The translations under genes were made by a program, and so were the position numbers. From Komagataeibacter swingsii (GTDB taxonomy: Bacteria > Pseudomonadota > Alphaproteobacteria > Acetobacterales > Acetobacteraceae): 64,000 bases of DNA. The DNA lies in the NCBI RefSeq assembly GCF_003207895.1, contig NZ_NKUB01000012.1, positions 48,789 through 112,788 on the forward strand, given 5' to 3'. Below, in pieces: positions 45,281 to 54,253 of the stretch. The notes under the pieces were generated by a model. That model searched no databases and had not been told where the DNA came from. It saw only the letters and a list, made by a program, of their open reading frames with translations. Numbering within the stretch: the first letter of the stretch is position 1; each line of letters begins with the position of its first letter.

Positions 45281-46576
45281 TTACGGGTGGCTGACCCGGG
45301 GCAGCCACAGGGCCAGCGCGATGAGCGTGGCCAGCAGGACCGGCGGGGTGATGGCCAGCCCGACCTTCATGTATTGCCCCCACGTGACCCGATGATTCTT
45401 GGATGCCAGCACATGCAGCCACAGCAGTGTTGCGAGACTACCAATGGGCGTGAATTTCGGCCCGAGGTCGCAGCCGATGACGTTGGCATAGATCATCAGG
45501 TCGCGTGTCAGCGGCGTGATGTCGTGAGCCTGCTGGATCGCCAGCGCCCCGACCAGCACACTCGGCATATTGTTCATGATGGACGACAGAACAGCCGCTA
45601 GAAAGCCGGTGCCGATGGTGGCCGTGAACGTCCCTTGATGACCGAGCCAGACCAGTGCGGTCGCAAGATAGTCGGTCAGCCCGGCATTGCGCAGCCCATA
45701 GACCACCAGATACATGCCTAGGGAGAAGATCACGATCTGCCACGGAGCACCCCGCAGCACCTTGCGAACAGAGATCACCCGGCCATATCCGGCGACGAGC
45801 AGCAGGATTGCAGCAGCCAGGCAGGCTACGACACAGACCGGGATATGAAACGGCGCGGTCAGGAAATAGGCCGCCAGAACCAGGGCTAGCAGCGGAAATG
45901 CCGCCCGGAATACATGAGGGTCACGAATGGCCGTGGCAGGTGCGGGCAGTTCGGCGACGGGATAGGTCGCAGGCACCTGCCGCCGGTACCACAGCCACAA
46001 GACGGCCAGCGTTGCACCAAGTGCTACCAGATCGACAGGGACCATGATCGTGGCATAGCGATCGAACGCAATGCCAAAGAAATTGGCGCTGACGATGTTC
46101 ACCAGATTGGAGATGACCAGCGGCAGGCTGGTGGTGTCCGCGACGAAGCCGGTCGCTATGATGAAGGCCAGGGCTGCAGTATGGCTCAGGCGGAGCTGAG
46201 TGAGGATGGCGATGACAATGGGCGTGAGCAGCAGGGCCGCGCCGTCATTGGCGAAAACCGCTGCAATGGCCGCTCCCAGCACCACGATCAGCGGGAATAG
46301 CGTCTGGCCTCGCCCTTTGCCCCAACGCACCGCGTGCAGGGCGGCCCAATGGAAGAACCCGGCCTCGTCCAGCAACAGCGAGATAACGATCAGCGCGATA
46401 AAGGTGAAGGTCGCGTCCCAGACGATGTGCCAGATGACCGGAATGTCGTGCCAGTGGATCACACCAGCCGCCAGAGCCACGGCGGCACCTGCCATTGCGC
46501 TCCAGCCGATGCCCAGCCCCCGAGGCTGCCAGATGACAAAAACCAGCGTGACAACGAAAATCAGAAGCGCCAGCAT
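45281..46576 (-). CDS. arsB: Arsenite efflux membrane protein ArsB
   Basis: A 431-residue polytopic protein of the ArsB/NhaD ion-transporter superfamily with about twelve spans. Typical blocks: [20 protein letters not shown] and [20 protein letters not shown] in the first half, [18 protein letters not shown] and [20 protein letters not shown] in the second. ArsB exports arsenite and antimonite using the proton gradient, or with ArsA when present; no arsA is seen. The start overlaps the arsC stop by one base. Confidence 0.9.
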   Translation of the reverse strand: MLALLIFVVTLVFVIWQPRGLGIGWSAMAGAAVALAAGVIHWHDIPVIWHIVWDATFTFIALIVISLLLDEAGFFHWAALHAVRWGKGRGQTLFPLIVVLGAAIAAVFANDGAALLLTPIVIAILTQLRLSHTAALAFIIATGFVADTTSLPLVISNLVNIVSANFFGIAFDRYATIMVPVDLVALGATLAVLWLWYRRQVPATYPVAELPAPATAIRDPHVFRAAFPLLALVLAAYFLTAPFHIPVCVVACLAAAILLLVAGYGRVISVRKVLRGAPWQIVIFSLGMYLVVYGLRNAGLTDYLATALVWLGHQGTFTATIGTGFLAAVLSSIMNNMPSVLVGALAIQQAHDITPLTRDLMIYANVIGCDLGPKFTPIGSLATLLWLHVLASKNHRVTWGQYMKVGLAITPPVLLATLIALALWLPRVSHP

Positions 46577-46998
46577 CAGACGATCCGCTTTCCGGATTCA
46601 TCGACGGTTTTCTCGTTGTCCGCTTTGACGAATGCGCCCTGCTGTGGGTTGGGCAGGATGTCCAGAACCGTCTCGGACGGACGGCAGAGCGCAACGCCGA
46701 GCGGGGTGACGACGATCGGTCGGTTCATCAAGATTGGGTGTGCGATTATGGCATCGATCAGCGCGTCATCGCTCAGGGCCGGATTATCGAGGCCAAGTTC
46801 GTGAAAGGGCGTGTCCTTTTCCCGCAGGACCGAGCGCACCGGAACGCCCATAAGGGCAATCAGATCGACCAGTTCCGCACGATTGGGAGGCGTTTTCAGA
46901 TACTCGATAATGCGAGGCTCCTCGCCGCTGTTGCGGATCAGTGCCAGCACATTGCGCGACGTGCCGCAGGCCGGGTTGTGATAGATCGTGATGGTCAT
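46576..46998 (-). CDS. arsC: Glutaredoxin-dependent arsenate reductase ArsC
   Basis: A 140-residue protein of the R773 ArsC type. Catalytic Cys in [16 protein letters not shown] (residue 11), with the arsenate-binding arginines in [21 protein letters not shown] and ALCRPSETV. It reduces arsenate to arsenite with glutathione/glutaredoxin so that ArsB can expel it. It overlaps arsR by 4 bases and arsB by 1. Confidence 0.92.
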   Translation of the reverse strand: MTITIYHNPACGTSRNVLALIRNSGEEPRIIEYLKTPPNRAELVDLIALMGVPVRSVLREKDTPFHELGLDNPALSDDALIDAIIAHPILMNRPIVVTPLGVALCRPSETVLDILPNPQQGAFVKADNEKTVDESGKRIV

Positions 46999-47348
46999 GA
47001 GCAGGATTCGGGGGACGGACAGCAGGAGGACAGGGTCGCGATCAGGGGCGCACAGAGTTCGGGACTGCCCGCACAGCAGTCCCTGACGAGGAAGAGCATC
47101 AGGTCCTGCAGGCGAGAAAGACAGGCGCGATAGACGATCTGCCGACTGTGGCGTTGCGCGCTCAGCAGGCCGGCACGTGTCAGGATCGCGAGGTGGGTCG
47201 AGATCGTGTTCTGCGGCATATCAAGATGGCGAGCGACATCTCCGGCGGGCAGGCCGTCCGGTTCATGGCGCACAAGCAGGCGGAAGATAGCCAGCCGCGT
47301 GGACTGGGACAGGGCGCTGAGCGCGGCAAGGGCCGATTCCATATCCAT
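46995..47348 (-). CDS. arsR: ArsR-family arsenite-responsive repressor
   Basis: A 117-residue winged-helix repressor. HTH: LPAGDVARHLDMPQNTISTH. The N-terminal copy of the classical CVC site is absent; instead the C-terminus is cysteine-rich (VRDCCAGSPELC and [12 protein letters not shown]), a layout seen in ArsR types that bind As(III) near the C-terminus. It represses its own operon until arsenite is bound. The start codon is embedded in the candidate operator at 47347-47370. Confidence 0.9.
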   Translation of the reverse strand: MDMESALAALSALSQSTRLAIFRLLVRHEPDGLPAGDVARHLDMPQNTISTHLAILTRAGLLSAQRHSRQIVYRACLSRLQDLMLFLVRDCCAGSPELCAPLIATLSSCCPSPESCS

Positions 47349-47370
47349 ATATCTTTGATTGTGGATATAT
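47347..47370. promoter_or_regulatory. Candidate ArsR operator
   Basis: ATATATC (47347-47353) and GATATAT (47364-47370) form an inverted repeat with a 10-base spacer, overlapping the arsR start codon and the AT-rich promoter (TATATAAAATAATGT). Size and place fit an ArsR operator. Confidence 0.55.
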
Positions 47371-47470
47371 AAAATAATGTCAATCCCTGTCCTGGCGCGG
47401 GGGGGGGCGTACGTTCATGCATAAGCCATGAGAGCCTGTGTTCCTTACCCTGCTTGCCGATGGAGGCACC

Positions 47471-47802
47471 ATGATAGATCGATTTCCGGCCGCCATCCTG
47501 TCAGCCTGCCTGATCCTGACCAGTGCGACGGCCCGTGCGGATCCGCCATGGGGGCATGGCGGTCATGACCGTCGTGGCAGTGGCGGGGCCGTGACTGGCG
47601 GCGCTACCATGGCCTGTGGGCACCGCCATCAGGCTATTACTGGATGCAGTCCGGAGCGCAGTACCTGCTTGTGGCGGCGGTAACCGGACTGATCGCGGGC
47701 GTGGTTGCTGCCACTACAGGCGTGGCGATGTCTGTACCGGTCGTGCCTGCTTACCCGACGGCGCCCTATCCGGCAGCACCAGCTTATACGCCACCTTATT
47801 GA
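47471..47802 (+). pseudogene. RcnB-like periplasmic protein, frameshifted
   Basis: ATG 47471 starts a signal peptide (FPAAILSACLILTSATARAD) followed by a Gly/His-rich stretch. Near 47585-47590 (a GGGG run) the frame breaks; continuing one base back gives RDWRRYHGLWAPPSGYYWMQ, then SGAQYLLVAAVTGLIAGVVA and a Pro/Tyr tail ending at TGA 47800-47802. PPSGYYWMQSGAQYLLVA is the RcnB-family signature (periplasmic proteins linked to nickel/cobalt homeostasis). Loss of one G from a longer run would explain it; a sequencing error is also possible. Confidence 0.65.
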
Positions 47803-47809
47803 ATGGGCC

Positions 47810-48362
47810 GTTGATCGTGAATGACCTGTAGCCGACCTCGAACCCCTTCGTCCCTTGCGTGGCGACCGCGTCGGCGCCCTTTCCCAGCCGCTGGAGTTCG
47901 GCTACCGGGTCGCCCGCAAGCGCACCCACCGCCATGTCGCCGCCACGGCTGAAGAATGGCGCGAATTCCTTCAGCACAAGGAATATCTCGCGGTCATGGG
48001 CGCCAGGATTATCCTTCGGCTCGATATAGACCAGCCCGACCTGCCCGGTATAGGTACCACGGTTGAGATCGCCCCCGGCCATGCCAATGCACCAGTTCCG
48101 GCGTATCGGTATCATTGAAGATGTCGATCACGCTGAGCCTGCTTTCCTCAAGCCGCAGCAGGGGGCCGGGAAACTGGCCATTATAAAGCGTGGTTGAAAT
48201 GATGCGCCCGGGGGCAAGTTCGACCTGTCCCGTGGCGATCCGCAGCGTATGGTCCGCTTTTCCACCCATGACGGGGCCAGCGCCACGGCCCCGGCGCGGG
48301 ATCATGGCCGCCGGCGTCGTTCGTCCGGACAATGCCAGAAAGGAACGGCGATCCAGCATCAT
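47810..48362 (-). pseudogene. Multicopper oxidase remnant, deleted and truncated
   Basis: From ATG 48362 (MMLDRRSFLALSG, Tat-like RR start) the frame reads LRIATGQVELAPGRIISTTL, YNGQFPGPLLRLEESRL and LVHWHG, the first cupredoxin domain with its HWHG copper motif. It then shifts frame and skips the next 30-40 expected residues, resuming as GGDLNRGTYTGQVGLVYIEP and EIFLVLKEFAPFFSRGGDMA to GYRSFTING, where homology stops at about 47812 against the convergent RcnB-like gene. The later copper sites are gone, so it cannot be functional. Confidence 0.7.
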
Positions 48363-48646
48363 GGTAATATCCGATTATGGGCAAACAGGCAGGGTTCCCA
48401 ACGCCTACAGCGTTGGCCGGTTTCATCGGGCTGGCGCGGGGGCAGGCCGTCCTGTCGCCGGGACCTGTCCATAAATGGACCGTAGCCCGGGCCATGCACA
48501 CCGGCGCGATGCCGGTCGCCATGTCCGGCGAGGATATAATATTTCCTCATATCGAGAAATTCAGATATGGGAAAAGGCCCGGGACTGGACGCAACGTGGC
48601 TGATGTCTTCGCGCGAACGGGCAGGGATGGCTGTTCAGGAGGATGG
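48363..48646. other. Intergenic region upstream of fetAB
   Basis: About 280 bases between the divergent multicopper oxidase relic and the ABC exporter. It contains an AT-rich segment at 48530-48570 (GATATAATATTTCCTCATAT) that could hold a promoter for fetA. No gene is supported. Confidence 0.35.
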
Positions 48647-49276
48647 ATGACTGTAGCGACAGATCAGGCCAGGCCTGTGGCGCTGGAGGTACTGGCCTTG
48701 CGCAGCGTCCATGGTGGCCCGTTTGCATTCACTGTCCCGGCGGGGGCGTGCGTGGCGATCACCGGGTCATCAGGCAGCGGGAAGTCGGTACTGCTGCGCA
48801 TGATCGCGGATCTTGACCCGCATGAAGGCGATGCACGCATCGATGGACAGGCCTGCTCGGGCATGCCTGCGGCGCAGTGGCGCCGCCTGGTGCAATATGT
48901 CCCGGCGGAACCTGCGTGGTGGTCCGATATCGTGCTGGACCACATGGTGGATACGGACGCGGTGCGCGCGCTGGTCGCGCGCCTTGGCCTGCGGGAAGAC
49001 TGCCTGCGCTCGCCGCTGTCACGCCTGTCCACGGGGGAACGCCAGCGGCTGTCCCTGATCCGCGCCCTGCTGCTGCATCCCCGTGTCCTGCTGCTTGATG
49101 AACCCTGTTCGGCGCTGGATGCCGCCACGACGGACAGGGTTGAAGCCGTTCTTCAGGAGGCAAGGGCGCAGGGGACGGCCATTGTCCTGGTCTCGCACGA
49201 CATGGGGCAGGCGGGGCGCATGGCCGGGACGCGGTTCCGGATGGCACGGGGACACATGGAAGAAATCGCGCCATGA
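48647..49276 (+). CDS. fetA: FetA-like ABC exporter ATPase
   Basis: A 209-residue ABC ATPase from ATG 48647 with AGGAGG just upstream. Walker A GSSGSGKSVLLRMI, signature STGERQRLSLIRALLL, Walker B RVLLLDEPCSALDA and the H-loop VSHD are all present. The short single-domain form and the following permease match FetA/FetB (YbbL/YbbM), reported to export iron and protect against oxidative stress in E. coli. It overlaps the permease gene by 4 bases. Confidence 0.85.
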   Translation: MTVATDQARPVALEVLALRSVHGGPFAFTVPAGACVAITGSSGSGKSVLLRMIADLDPHEGDARIDGQACSGMPAAQWRRLVQYVPAEPAWWSDIVLDHMVDTDAVRALVARLGLREDCLRSPLSRLSTGERQRLSLIRALLLHPRVLLLDEPCSALDAATTDRVEAVLQEARAQGTAIVLVSHDMGQAGRMAGTRFRMARGHMEEIAP

Positions 49277-50082
49277 CACCCATAGTGCTGACGACCGGGG
49301 ACATGCTGGTGGCCGCTGCCCTGATCGCCATCGGCAGCGCGCTGTCGTTCCTGCTGTCGCTGGGGTTGCAGCGGGTGCTGCTGGTTTCCGCCGTGCGCAT
49401 GGCGGTACAGCTTGCGCTTGTCGGCAGTGTGCTTTTGTTCGTGTTTGGTCATGCCTCCGTGTGGCTGACCATCGGGCTGCTGGCCTTCATGTTCACCGCC
49501 GCCGCCCGGGAAGCCGGGTCACGCCAGCAGGTCCGCCTTGGTCTGTGGTGGCATTTCGGGATCGCGGGTGCCTCCACGGTAACAGGGACGGTCATCGTGG
49601 TGCTGATCGGGCTGTTGACCGGCCTCCAGCCCCACCCGTGGTATGTGGCCCGCACGGCCATTCCCCTGACGGGCCTGCTGCTGGGCAATGTCATGAATGC
49701 AACAAGCCTGTCGATGAATACACTCCTGTCCGCCATCACGCGCGAACGGCAGGCCATCGAGGCGCGGATCATTCTCGGCGCGACCCGCGCGCAGGCAATG
49801 AACGGCCTGATTCGCCAGGCCATCCGGACGGCCCTGCTGCCGACGCTGAACCAGATGGCGGCCGCCGGGATCATTACCATGCCCGGAATCATGACAGGGC
49901 AGATCCTGGCGGGGATGAACCCCTTGGCAGCCTCAAGGTACCAGGTCCTGCTGATGTCACTTATCGTCAGTGGCAACCTGATCGGCGCGACAGCCGCGGC
50001 CTACCTGGCAGCCTGGCGGCTGACGGACAGCCGGGGGAGGCTGCGACTGGAACGCCTGCTTCCCCGATTGCAGAAGGGGTGA
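49273..50082 (+). CDS. fetB: FetB-like ABC exporter permease
   Basis: A 269-residue permease of the UPF0014/FetB type with six to seven spans. Conserved block: IPLTGLLLGNVMNATSLSMN, then IILGATRAQAMNGLIRQAIR (coupling helix) and AAGIITMPGIMTGQILAGMN, followed by a last span and a basic tail. With FetA it should form an iron exporter. It converges with the ATP-grasp gene to the right; about 100 bp separate them, with no clear terminator. Confidence 0.85.
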   Translation: MTPIVLTTGDMLVAAALIAIGSALSFLLSLGLQRVLLVSAVRMAVQLALVGSVLLFVFGHASVWLTIGLLAFMFTAAAREAGSRQQVRLGLWWHFGIAGASTVTGTVIVVLIGLLTGLQPHPWYVARTAIPLTGLLLGNVMNATSLSMNTLLSAITRERQAIEARIILGATRAQAMNGLIRQAIRTALLPTLNQMAAAGIITMPGIMTGQILAGMNPLAASRYQVLLMSLIVSGNLIGATAAAYLAAWRLTDSRGRLRLERLLPRLQKG

Positions 50083-50178
50083 GGCGGTGGAACCACGTAT
50101 CATGGCATGACAGCGCCGATCAGGGTCATACAGATGCGGAGCCTGTTTCCAGATCATGATCCGGGCTGCACATATGAA

Positions 50179-51270
50179 CTAATTGGACGAAGGATAGCGC
50201 CGCATCAGCCTGAGTTGCCGCCACCATGCCGTGGCCAGCGCCATTGCGCTGATCGGGACCGCGCCATCGGCCCGCATCCGGGCCGCCAGCGCGAACAGGG
50301 CCGCCTGCTTGGCGAACACGCCACGATAGGCATCCCGCAGGCGCATCGTCGGGTCCCAGAACTGGATGGCTTCGGATCCGGCGCCGTTGATTTCGATAAT
50401 CCGGAACTCTCCGCGTTGCAGGGCCGCCTCGCTGCCAAAACGTACGTCCAGGCGACCGAAATGGAAGCCGTGCATGGAGCGGGCTATGGCATCGACACGG
50501 TCTTCAAGGGCAGGGGTATTGAGCCGCATGGCATCCTCATAGCGGCCGCCCACCCGCAGGGACGCGACCGTGCCAAGGATGACGCATTCGCCACGCATCG
50601 GAACATGGTCAATCCCTCTGGTGGAAAGGGCGCGCCGGTAATGCCCGATCCGCGAGCACAGCCGTGGGTCGGCGGCCATCAGGGCCGCGATGGAACGCAC
50701 GCCGTCGCCCGTGACCTGTGGGGAATGCCGGATGGCGAGACCGATAAGGCGGCCATGGGCTTCGGTCGGGCCACGGCTGTAGAACAGTCCGGCCTCAAAG
50801 GGGCCGGGCACGAATTCCTGCAAGAGGAAGCTGGCGTCGGGGGGGAAGGCCGCGATGTAGGCCGTCAGCCCATCTACGACATCGATCCGTCGCACGCCAT
50901 GGCCGCACCAGCCGATATCGGGCTTGGCAACCAGCGGGTAGCCCAGTGTCCGCGCCATGGACGCTGCCGCCGGGATGTCAGCGGGGGAGACGAGGACGGT
51001 ACGGGCGACCCATGGCGCATGCGCCTGACCGATCCGGGCCAGGCAGGCTGCTTTTGATTCGCCTGCCAGTCCCCCGGTCTCGATCGCCGGATTGACCACC
51101 GATGGCAGCGTCAGGCTGCGATAGCGTAGCCCCAGCCATAGCCACTGCAGGACAAGGGGTATACACAATACCGGCTTCGGAAGCCGTTCCATCGCACCAA
51201 AGCTGCAGGCGTTGCCAGCATGGTGGGAACAGGCGTAATTCGTGCTGCGTTGGGGCTTCATCATGGACAA
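50179..51270 (-). CDS. ATP-grasp ligase of unknown product
   Basis: Up to 363 residues. ATG 51270 opens the frame, but ATG 51192 (MERLPKPVLCIPLVLQWLWL) is a likely real start because it removes the overlap with the divergent methyltransferase. ATP-grasp features: YPLVAKPDIGWCGHGVRRI (nucleotide Lys and glycine loop), FLLQEFVPGPFEAGLFYSR, and the metal-binding segment GEFRIIEINGAGSEAIQFWD with Glu and Asn. The fold is closest to D-Ala-D-Ala-ligase-like carboxylate-amine ligases. It should activate a carboxylate as acyl phosphate and join it to an amine. The partner genes across the divergent promoter suggest a small-molecule pathway. Confidence 0.75.
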   Translation of the reverse strand: MSMMKPQRSTNYACSHHAGNACSFGAMERLPKPVLCIPLVLQWLWLGLRYRSLTLPSVVNPAIETGGLAGESKAACLARIGQAHAPWVARTVLVSPADIPAAASMARTLGYPLVAKPDIGWCGHGVRRIDVVDGLTAYIAAFPPDASFLLQEFVPGPFEAGLFYSRGPTEAHGRLIGLAIRHSPQVTGDGVRSIAALMAADPRLCSRIGHYRRALSTRGIDHVPMRGECVILGTVASLRVGGRYEDAMRLNTPALEDRVDAIARSMHGFHFGRLDVRFGSEAALQRGEFRIIEINGAGSEAIQFWDPTMRLRDAYRGVFAKQAALFALAARMRADGAVPISAMALATAWWRQLRLMRRYPSSN

Positions 51271-52213
51271 TCCTATCTTCCCCGCGGCAGTTCGGGATCA
51301 CGCAATGCAACAGGTGGGGATCACGCTGTTGCGATCAGGCTACAGGTTTGTCTGCCCCACGCCAGAGACCCAGCGCCGCGTCAACGCGCGACCGGGTAAT
51401 GGGTGGGCGGCGAACCCCGTCGATATCTTTGGCTGGAGCCGGCCCTTCCGGCGTGATGCGCTGCCCGTGTCCCTCTTTGCGCAGGCGACGGAAGCAGGGA
51501 TGCTTGTCGCTGATAACGGGGCCTGGCGCAGCCGGTTCCGGTTCTCCACGCTGGGGGGCAACGGGTTCTTCCATTCCGCCTTTCCCACCGTGGCGGCGGA
51601 TGCGGTGTTCTTCGGCCCCGACAGCTACCGGTTCGGCGCGGTGCTGGCGGCCCACCTGCGCTCCGCCCCGCCGCCCGTGCGGGCAGTGGACATTGGCTGC
51701 GGCACGGGACTTGGCGCGATCATGATTGCACAGGTCTGCCCGTCAACCGAAGTGGTGATGGTCGATATCAACCCCGACGCATTGCGGCTGGCGCGGATCA
51801 ACGTTGGTCTTGCCGGCGTCGGCGGCATCATGGCGTGGCAGGGCGATCTCCTGTCGGGGCTTTCGGGTGCATTCGACCTGATCATCTCCAACCCACCCTA
51901 TCTGCCCGATCCCGGTTGCAGACTGTACCGAGATGGCGGCGGCAGGCTGGGGGCGGGCCTGTCACTGGCGATTGTCAGAACGGCCATGGAGCGGCTGACG
52001 CCCGGCGGGACGTTGCTGCTCTATACCGGGACCGCAATCATCAATGGGGACAATCCCTTCCTGCGCGATGTGGTGGCCCTGCTGGATGGCCGGGAGTTTA
52101 CGTGGGCGGCCACTGAGCTCGATCCGGATGTCTTTGGTGAGGAGCTGGAGAATGGTCCGCTATCCACGGCGGAGCGGATCGCGGTGATCTGCCTGACCGT
52201 GACACGGCGATAG
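51263..52213 (+). CDS. Class I SAM methyltransferase with NPPY motif
   Basis: A 316-residue protein from ATG 51263 (MDNPIFPAAVRDHAMQQVGI). The N-terminal 130 residues are a separate domain; the Rossmann part begins at RAVDIGCGTGLGAIMIAQVC (SAM-binding motif I), VVMVDINPDALRLARIN (motif II) and DLIISNPPYLPDPG. NPPY is the catalytic motif of HemK/PrmC and other N-methyltransferases acting on planar amide or amine nitrogens. It is not a standard PrmC. It ends 10 bp before the diiron-protein gene, so the two form an operon. Confidence 0.8.
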   Translation: MDNPIFPAAVRDHAMQQVGITLLRSGYRFVCPTPETQRRVNARPGNGWAANPVDIFGWSRPFRRDALPVSLFAQATEAGMLVADNGAWRSRFRFSTLGGNGFFHSAFPTVAADAVFFGPDSYRFGAVLAAHLRSAPPPVRAVDIGCGTGLGAIMIAQVCPSTEVVMVDINPDALRLARINVGLAGVGGIMAWQGDLLSGLSGAFDLIISNPPYLPDPGCRLYRDGGGRLGAGLSLAIVRTAMERLTPGGTLLLYTGTAIINGDNPFLRDVVALLDGREFTWAATELDPDVFGEELENGPLSTAERIAVICLTVTRR

Positions 52214-52223
52214 CAGGAGAGGA

Positions 52224-53117
52224 ATGGTGTCAATGAACAATATCCTGACGGGCAAGAGTAGCGACCGGGCGCAGCGGGAACTCCATCTGGCACTGGCCGG
52301 GCTCAATCGTCTAAGGCTGACGCCGTGCCTGCCCGAGGAGGACGGTGCGGCGGGACTGGATCTGCCCCGTCTGCTGGCGGAGGAAGCGGGTTTTCTGCGC
52401 TCCCTGCGCGAACAGGTCGCACCGATCGCCGCCCAGGCTCCCCGGGAGCCCGCGGCTTTCCTCGCATGGTTCGAGGAACTGGAACAGACCGGTCCCGGCC
52501 AGCACGACAGCCTTTTCCCCTGGCTGGCGCATGATGCATCCCGTGAGGCCATGTGCTGGTTCCTTGAACAGGAAGCCGCAGGGGAAGCGGGTTTCGAGGA
52601 CCTGACGGCACTGGTCCAGGTCCGTATGCCAACGCGCCCCAAGTTGGAATTGGCGCGCAATTACTGGGACGAAATGGGTCATGGCCGGGAAGCCGGCATG
52701 CACGGTCCGATGCTGGCGCATTTGGTCCATGCCCTCGGGCTGCGGTCCCAATCGGAGACGACGGTGTGGCAGTCGCTGGCCCTAGCCAACACCATGTCCG
52801 GTCTGGCCTGCCGCCGGCATCTGGCGTTTCACGCGGTCGGCGCGTTGGGCGTGATCGAACTGACCGCGCCGGGTAGGGCGGCCATGGTCGCGGCAGGGCT
52901 GAAACGATTGGGCGTGCAGCCCGATGACCGGCATTATTTCGACCTGCATGCCGTGCTGGATGTGCGCCATTCCGCAACATGGAATGCAGAGGTTATCAGC
53001 CCGCTCATCGCGGAAGATTCGCGTCGTGCCCCGGCCATCGCCGAAGGCGCCCTGATGCGGCTGGAATGTGGCGCGGCCTGCTTTCGCCGCTATCGGGATC
53101 ATCTGGGCCTGAAGTGA
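52224..53117 (+). CDS. Haem-oxygenase-like diiron (HDO-type) protein
   Basis: A 297-residue all-helical protein from ATG 52224 with AGGAGAGGA upstream. Candidate iron ligands: Glu115/117 in WFLEQE, Glu150 and His160 in YWDEMGHGREAGMH, Glu212, and Asp/His in DLHAVLDVRHSATW (about 240-249), the spacing of the iron-containing redox enzyme/HDO superfamily (relatives include UndA, BesC and SznF). Such enzymes use O2 for N-oxygenation, desaturation or C-C cleavage. Its TGA stop is formed with the left end of the adjoining IS3 element, so the native C-terminus may have been different. Reaction unknown. Confidence 0.7.
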   Translation: MVSMNNILTGKSSDRAQRELHLALAGLNRLRLTPCLPEEDGAAGLDLPRLLAEEAGFLRSLREQVAPIAAQAPREPAAFLAWFEELEQTGPGQHDSLFPWLAHDASREAMCWFLEQEAAGEAGFEDLTALVQVRMPTRPKLELARNYWDEMGHGREAGMHGPMLAHLVHALGLRSQSETTVWQSLALANTMSGLACRRHLAFHAVGALGVIELTAPGRAAMVAAGLKRLGVQPDDRHYFDLHAVLDVRHSATWNAEVISPLIAEDSRRAPAIAEGALMRLECGAACFRRYRDHLGLK

Positions 53118-53142
53118 CCCTACCCCGAGCGTGCCCTCAGTT

Positions 53143-53991
53143 TTAAGTTAGGGTCTGTGGGTTGCTGTATGCCTTGTCGGTGTGTTGAGCGAAAGCCTCT
53201 GGGGTCATGCCCCCGAGGCTGGTGTGGGGCCTGACGGCATTGTGGTCAGGCCGCAAGCCCTTGATGACCGAACGGGCGTGGGCGAGGTTGCGGAACAGGT
53301 GCTCGTTGAGGCATTCGTCACGGAACCGGCGGTTGAAGCTCTCGATGAACCCGTTCTGCTGCGGATTGCCTGGTGCGATGTAGTGCCACAGCACCGACCG
53401 TTTTTCCTGCCAGGCCTCGATCGCGTTCGAGGTCATCTCGGTGCGGTTGTCACGGACGATCATCATGGGAAAGCCGCGCTGTTCCCCGATCCGGTCGAGT
53501 TCGCGGCCGAGCCGTTCGCCTGACAGCGACGTATCCGCTACCAGCGCCAGGCACTCTCGCGTGTAGTCGTCCACCACTGTCAGCACACGGAAGCGTCGTC
53601 CGTTGTTCAGCGCGTCCGAGACGAAGTCCAGGCTCCATCGCTGGTTTGGCCCGTCGGGCAGCATCATCGGCGAGCGCGTGCCCATCGCCCGTTTACGGCC
53701 GCCATGCTTACGGACTGACAGCCCTTCCTCGCGATACAGCCGGAACAGCTTCTTGTGGTTCATCACCAGCCCCTCCCTGTCGAGCAGGATCTGCAGGCGC
53801 CGATAGCCAAATCGTCGTCGCTCTGCAGCCTGTTCACGCAGCCGCCCCCGCACTGTGGCATCATCCGAGCGGCGTGACGCATAGCGCCAGGTCTTCGGAT
53901 CCATACCAATAAGCCGGCAGGCCCGTCGCTGCGAATAGTCTTTCTCCCGGATCGCGCAGGCCACGGCGTCCCGCCGCAAACCGGGCGTCAC
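53143..53991 (-). CDS. IS3-family transposase orfB
   Basis: A 282-residue DDE recombinase starting at GTG 53991. Catalytic residues sit in [12 protein letters not shown] (D), [19 protein letters not shown] (D) and [18 protein letters not shown] (E); the C-terminus has the usual [35 protein letters not shown] at the N-terminus is typical of the IS51/IS407 type. It appears intact and is translated from, or fused by frameshift to, orfA. Confidence 0.9.
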   Translation of the reverse strand: MTPGLRRDAVACAIREKDYSQRRACRLIGMDPKTWRYASRRSDDATVRGRLREQAAERRRFGYRRLQILLDREGLVMNHKKLFRLYREEGLSVRKHGGRKRAMGTRSPMMLPDGPNQRWSLDFVSDALNNGRRFRVLTVVDDYTRECLALVADTSLSGERLGRELDRIGEQRGFPMMIVRDNRTEMTSNAIEAWQEKRSVLWHYIAPGNPQQNGFIESFNRRFRDECLNEHLFRNLAHARSVIKGLRPDHNAVRPHTSLGGMTPEAFAQHTDKAYSNPQTLT

Positions 53992-54253
53992 GAGTTTTTT
54001 GCCAGCAGGCCTTCAGCGTCGAGACGTCCATTACGCTCTCCGCCAGGAGCCGCTTCAGCTTCGCGTTCTCTTCTTCAAGAGCCGTCAGCCGACGCGCTTC
54101 CGACACTTCCATGCCGCCGTATTTCGACCGCCAGGTGTAGAAGGTCGCGTCGCTGATCCCGTGCCTGCGGCACAGATCCGCAGCCGTCGCGCCCACCTGA
54201 TGCTCCTTCAGGATCCCGATGATCCGCTCCTGTGTGAAACGTGCTTTCTTCAT
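53861..54253 (-). CDS. IS3-family orfA with altered C-terminus
   Basis: From ATG 54253: [20 protein letters not shown], with an HTH ([20 protein letters not shown]) and a leucine-zipper region ([20 protein letters not shown]). The usual end would be LLAKNS followed by a stop; here a one-base difference near 54020 (AAGGCCTGC) sends the frame past that stop for about 45 more codons, overlapping orfB out of frame. This may reduce fusion-transposase production. Confidence 0.75.
   Translation of the reverse strand: MKKARFTQERIIGILKEHQVGATAADLCRRHGISDATFYTWRSKYGGMEVSEARRLTALEEENAKLKRLLAESVMDVSTLKACWQKTRDARFAAGRRGLRDPGERLFAATGLPAYWYGSEDLALCVTPLG

Noticed and set aside
50107..51057. Plus-strand open frame opposite the ATP-grasp gene
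   Set aside because: Shadow frame; the minus-strand ATP-grasp motifs are clear.
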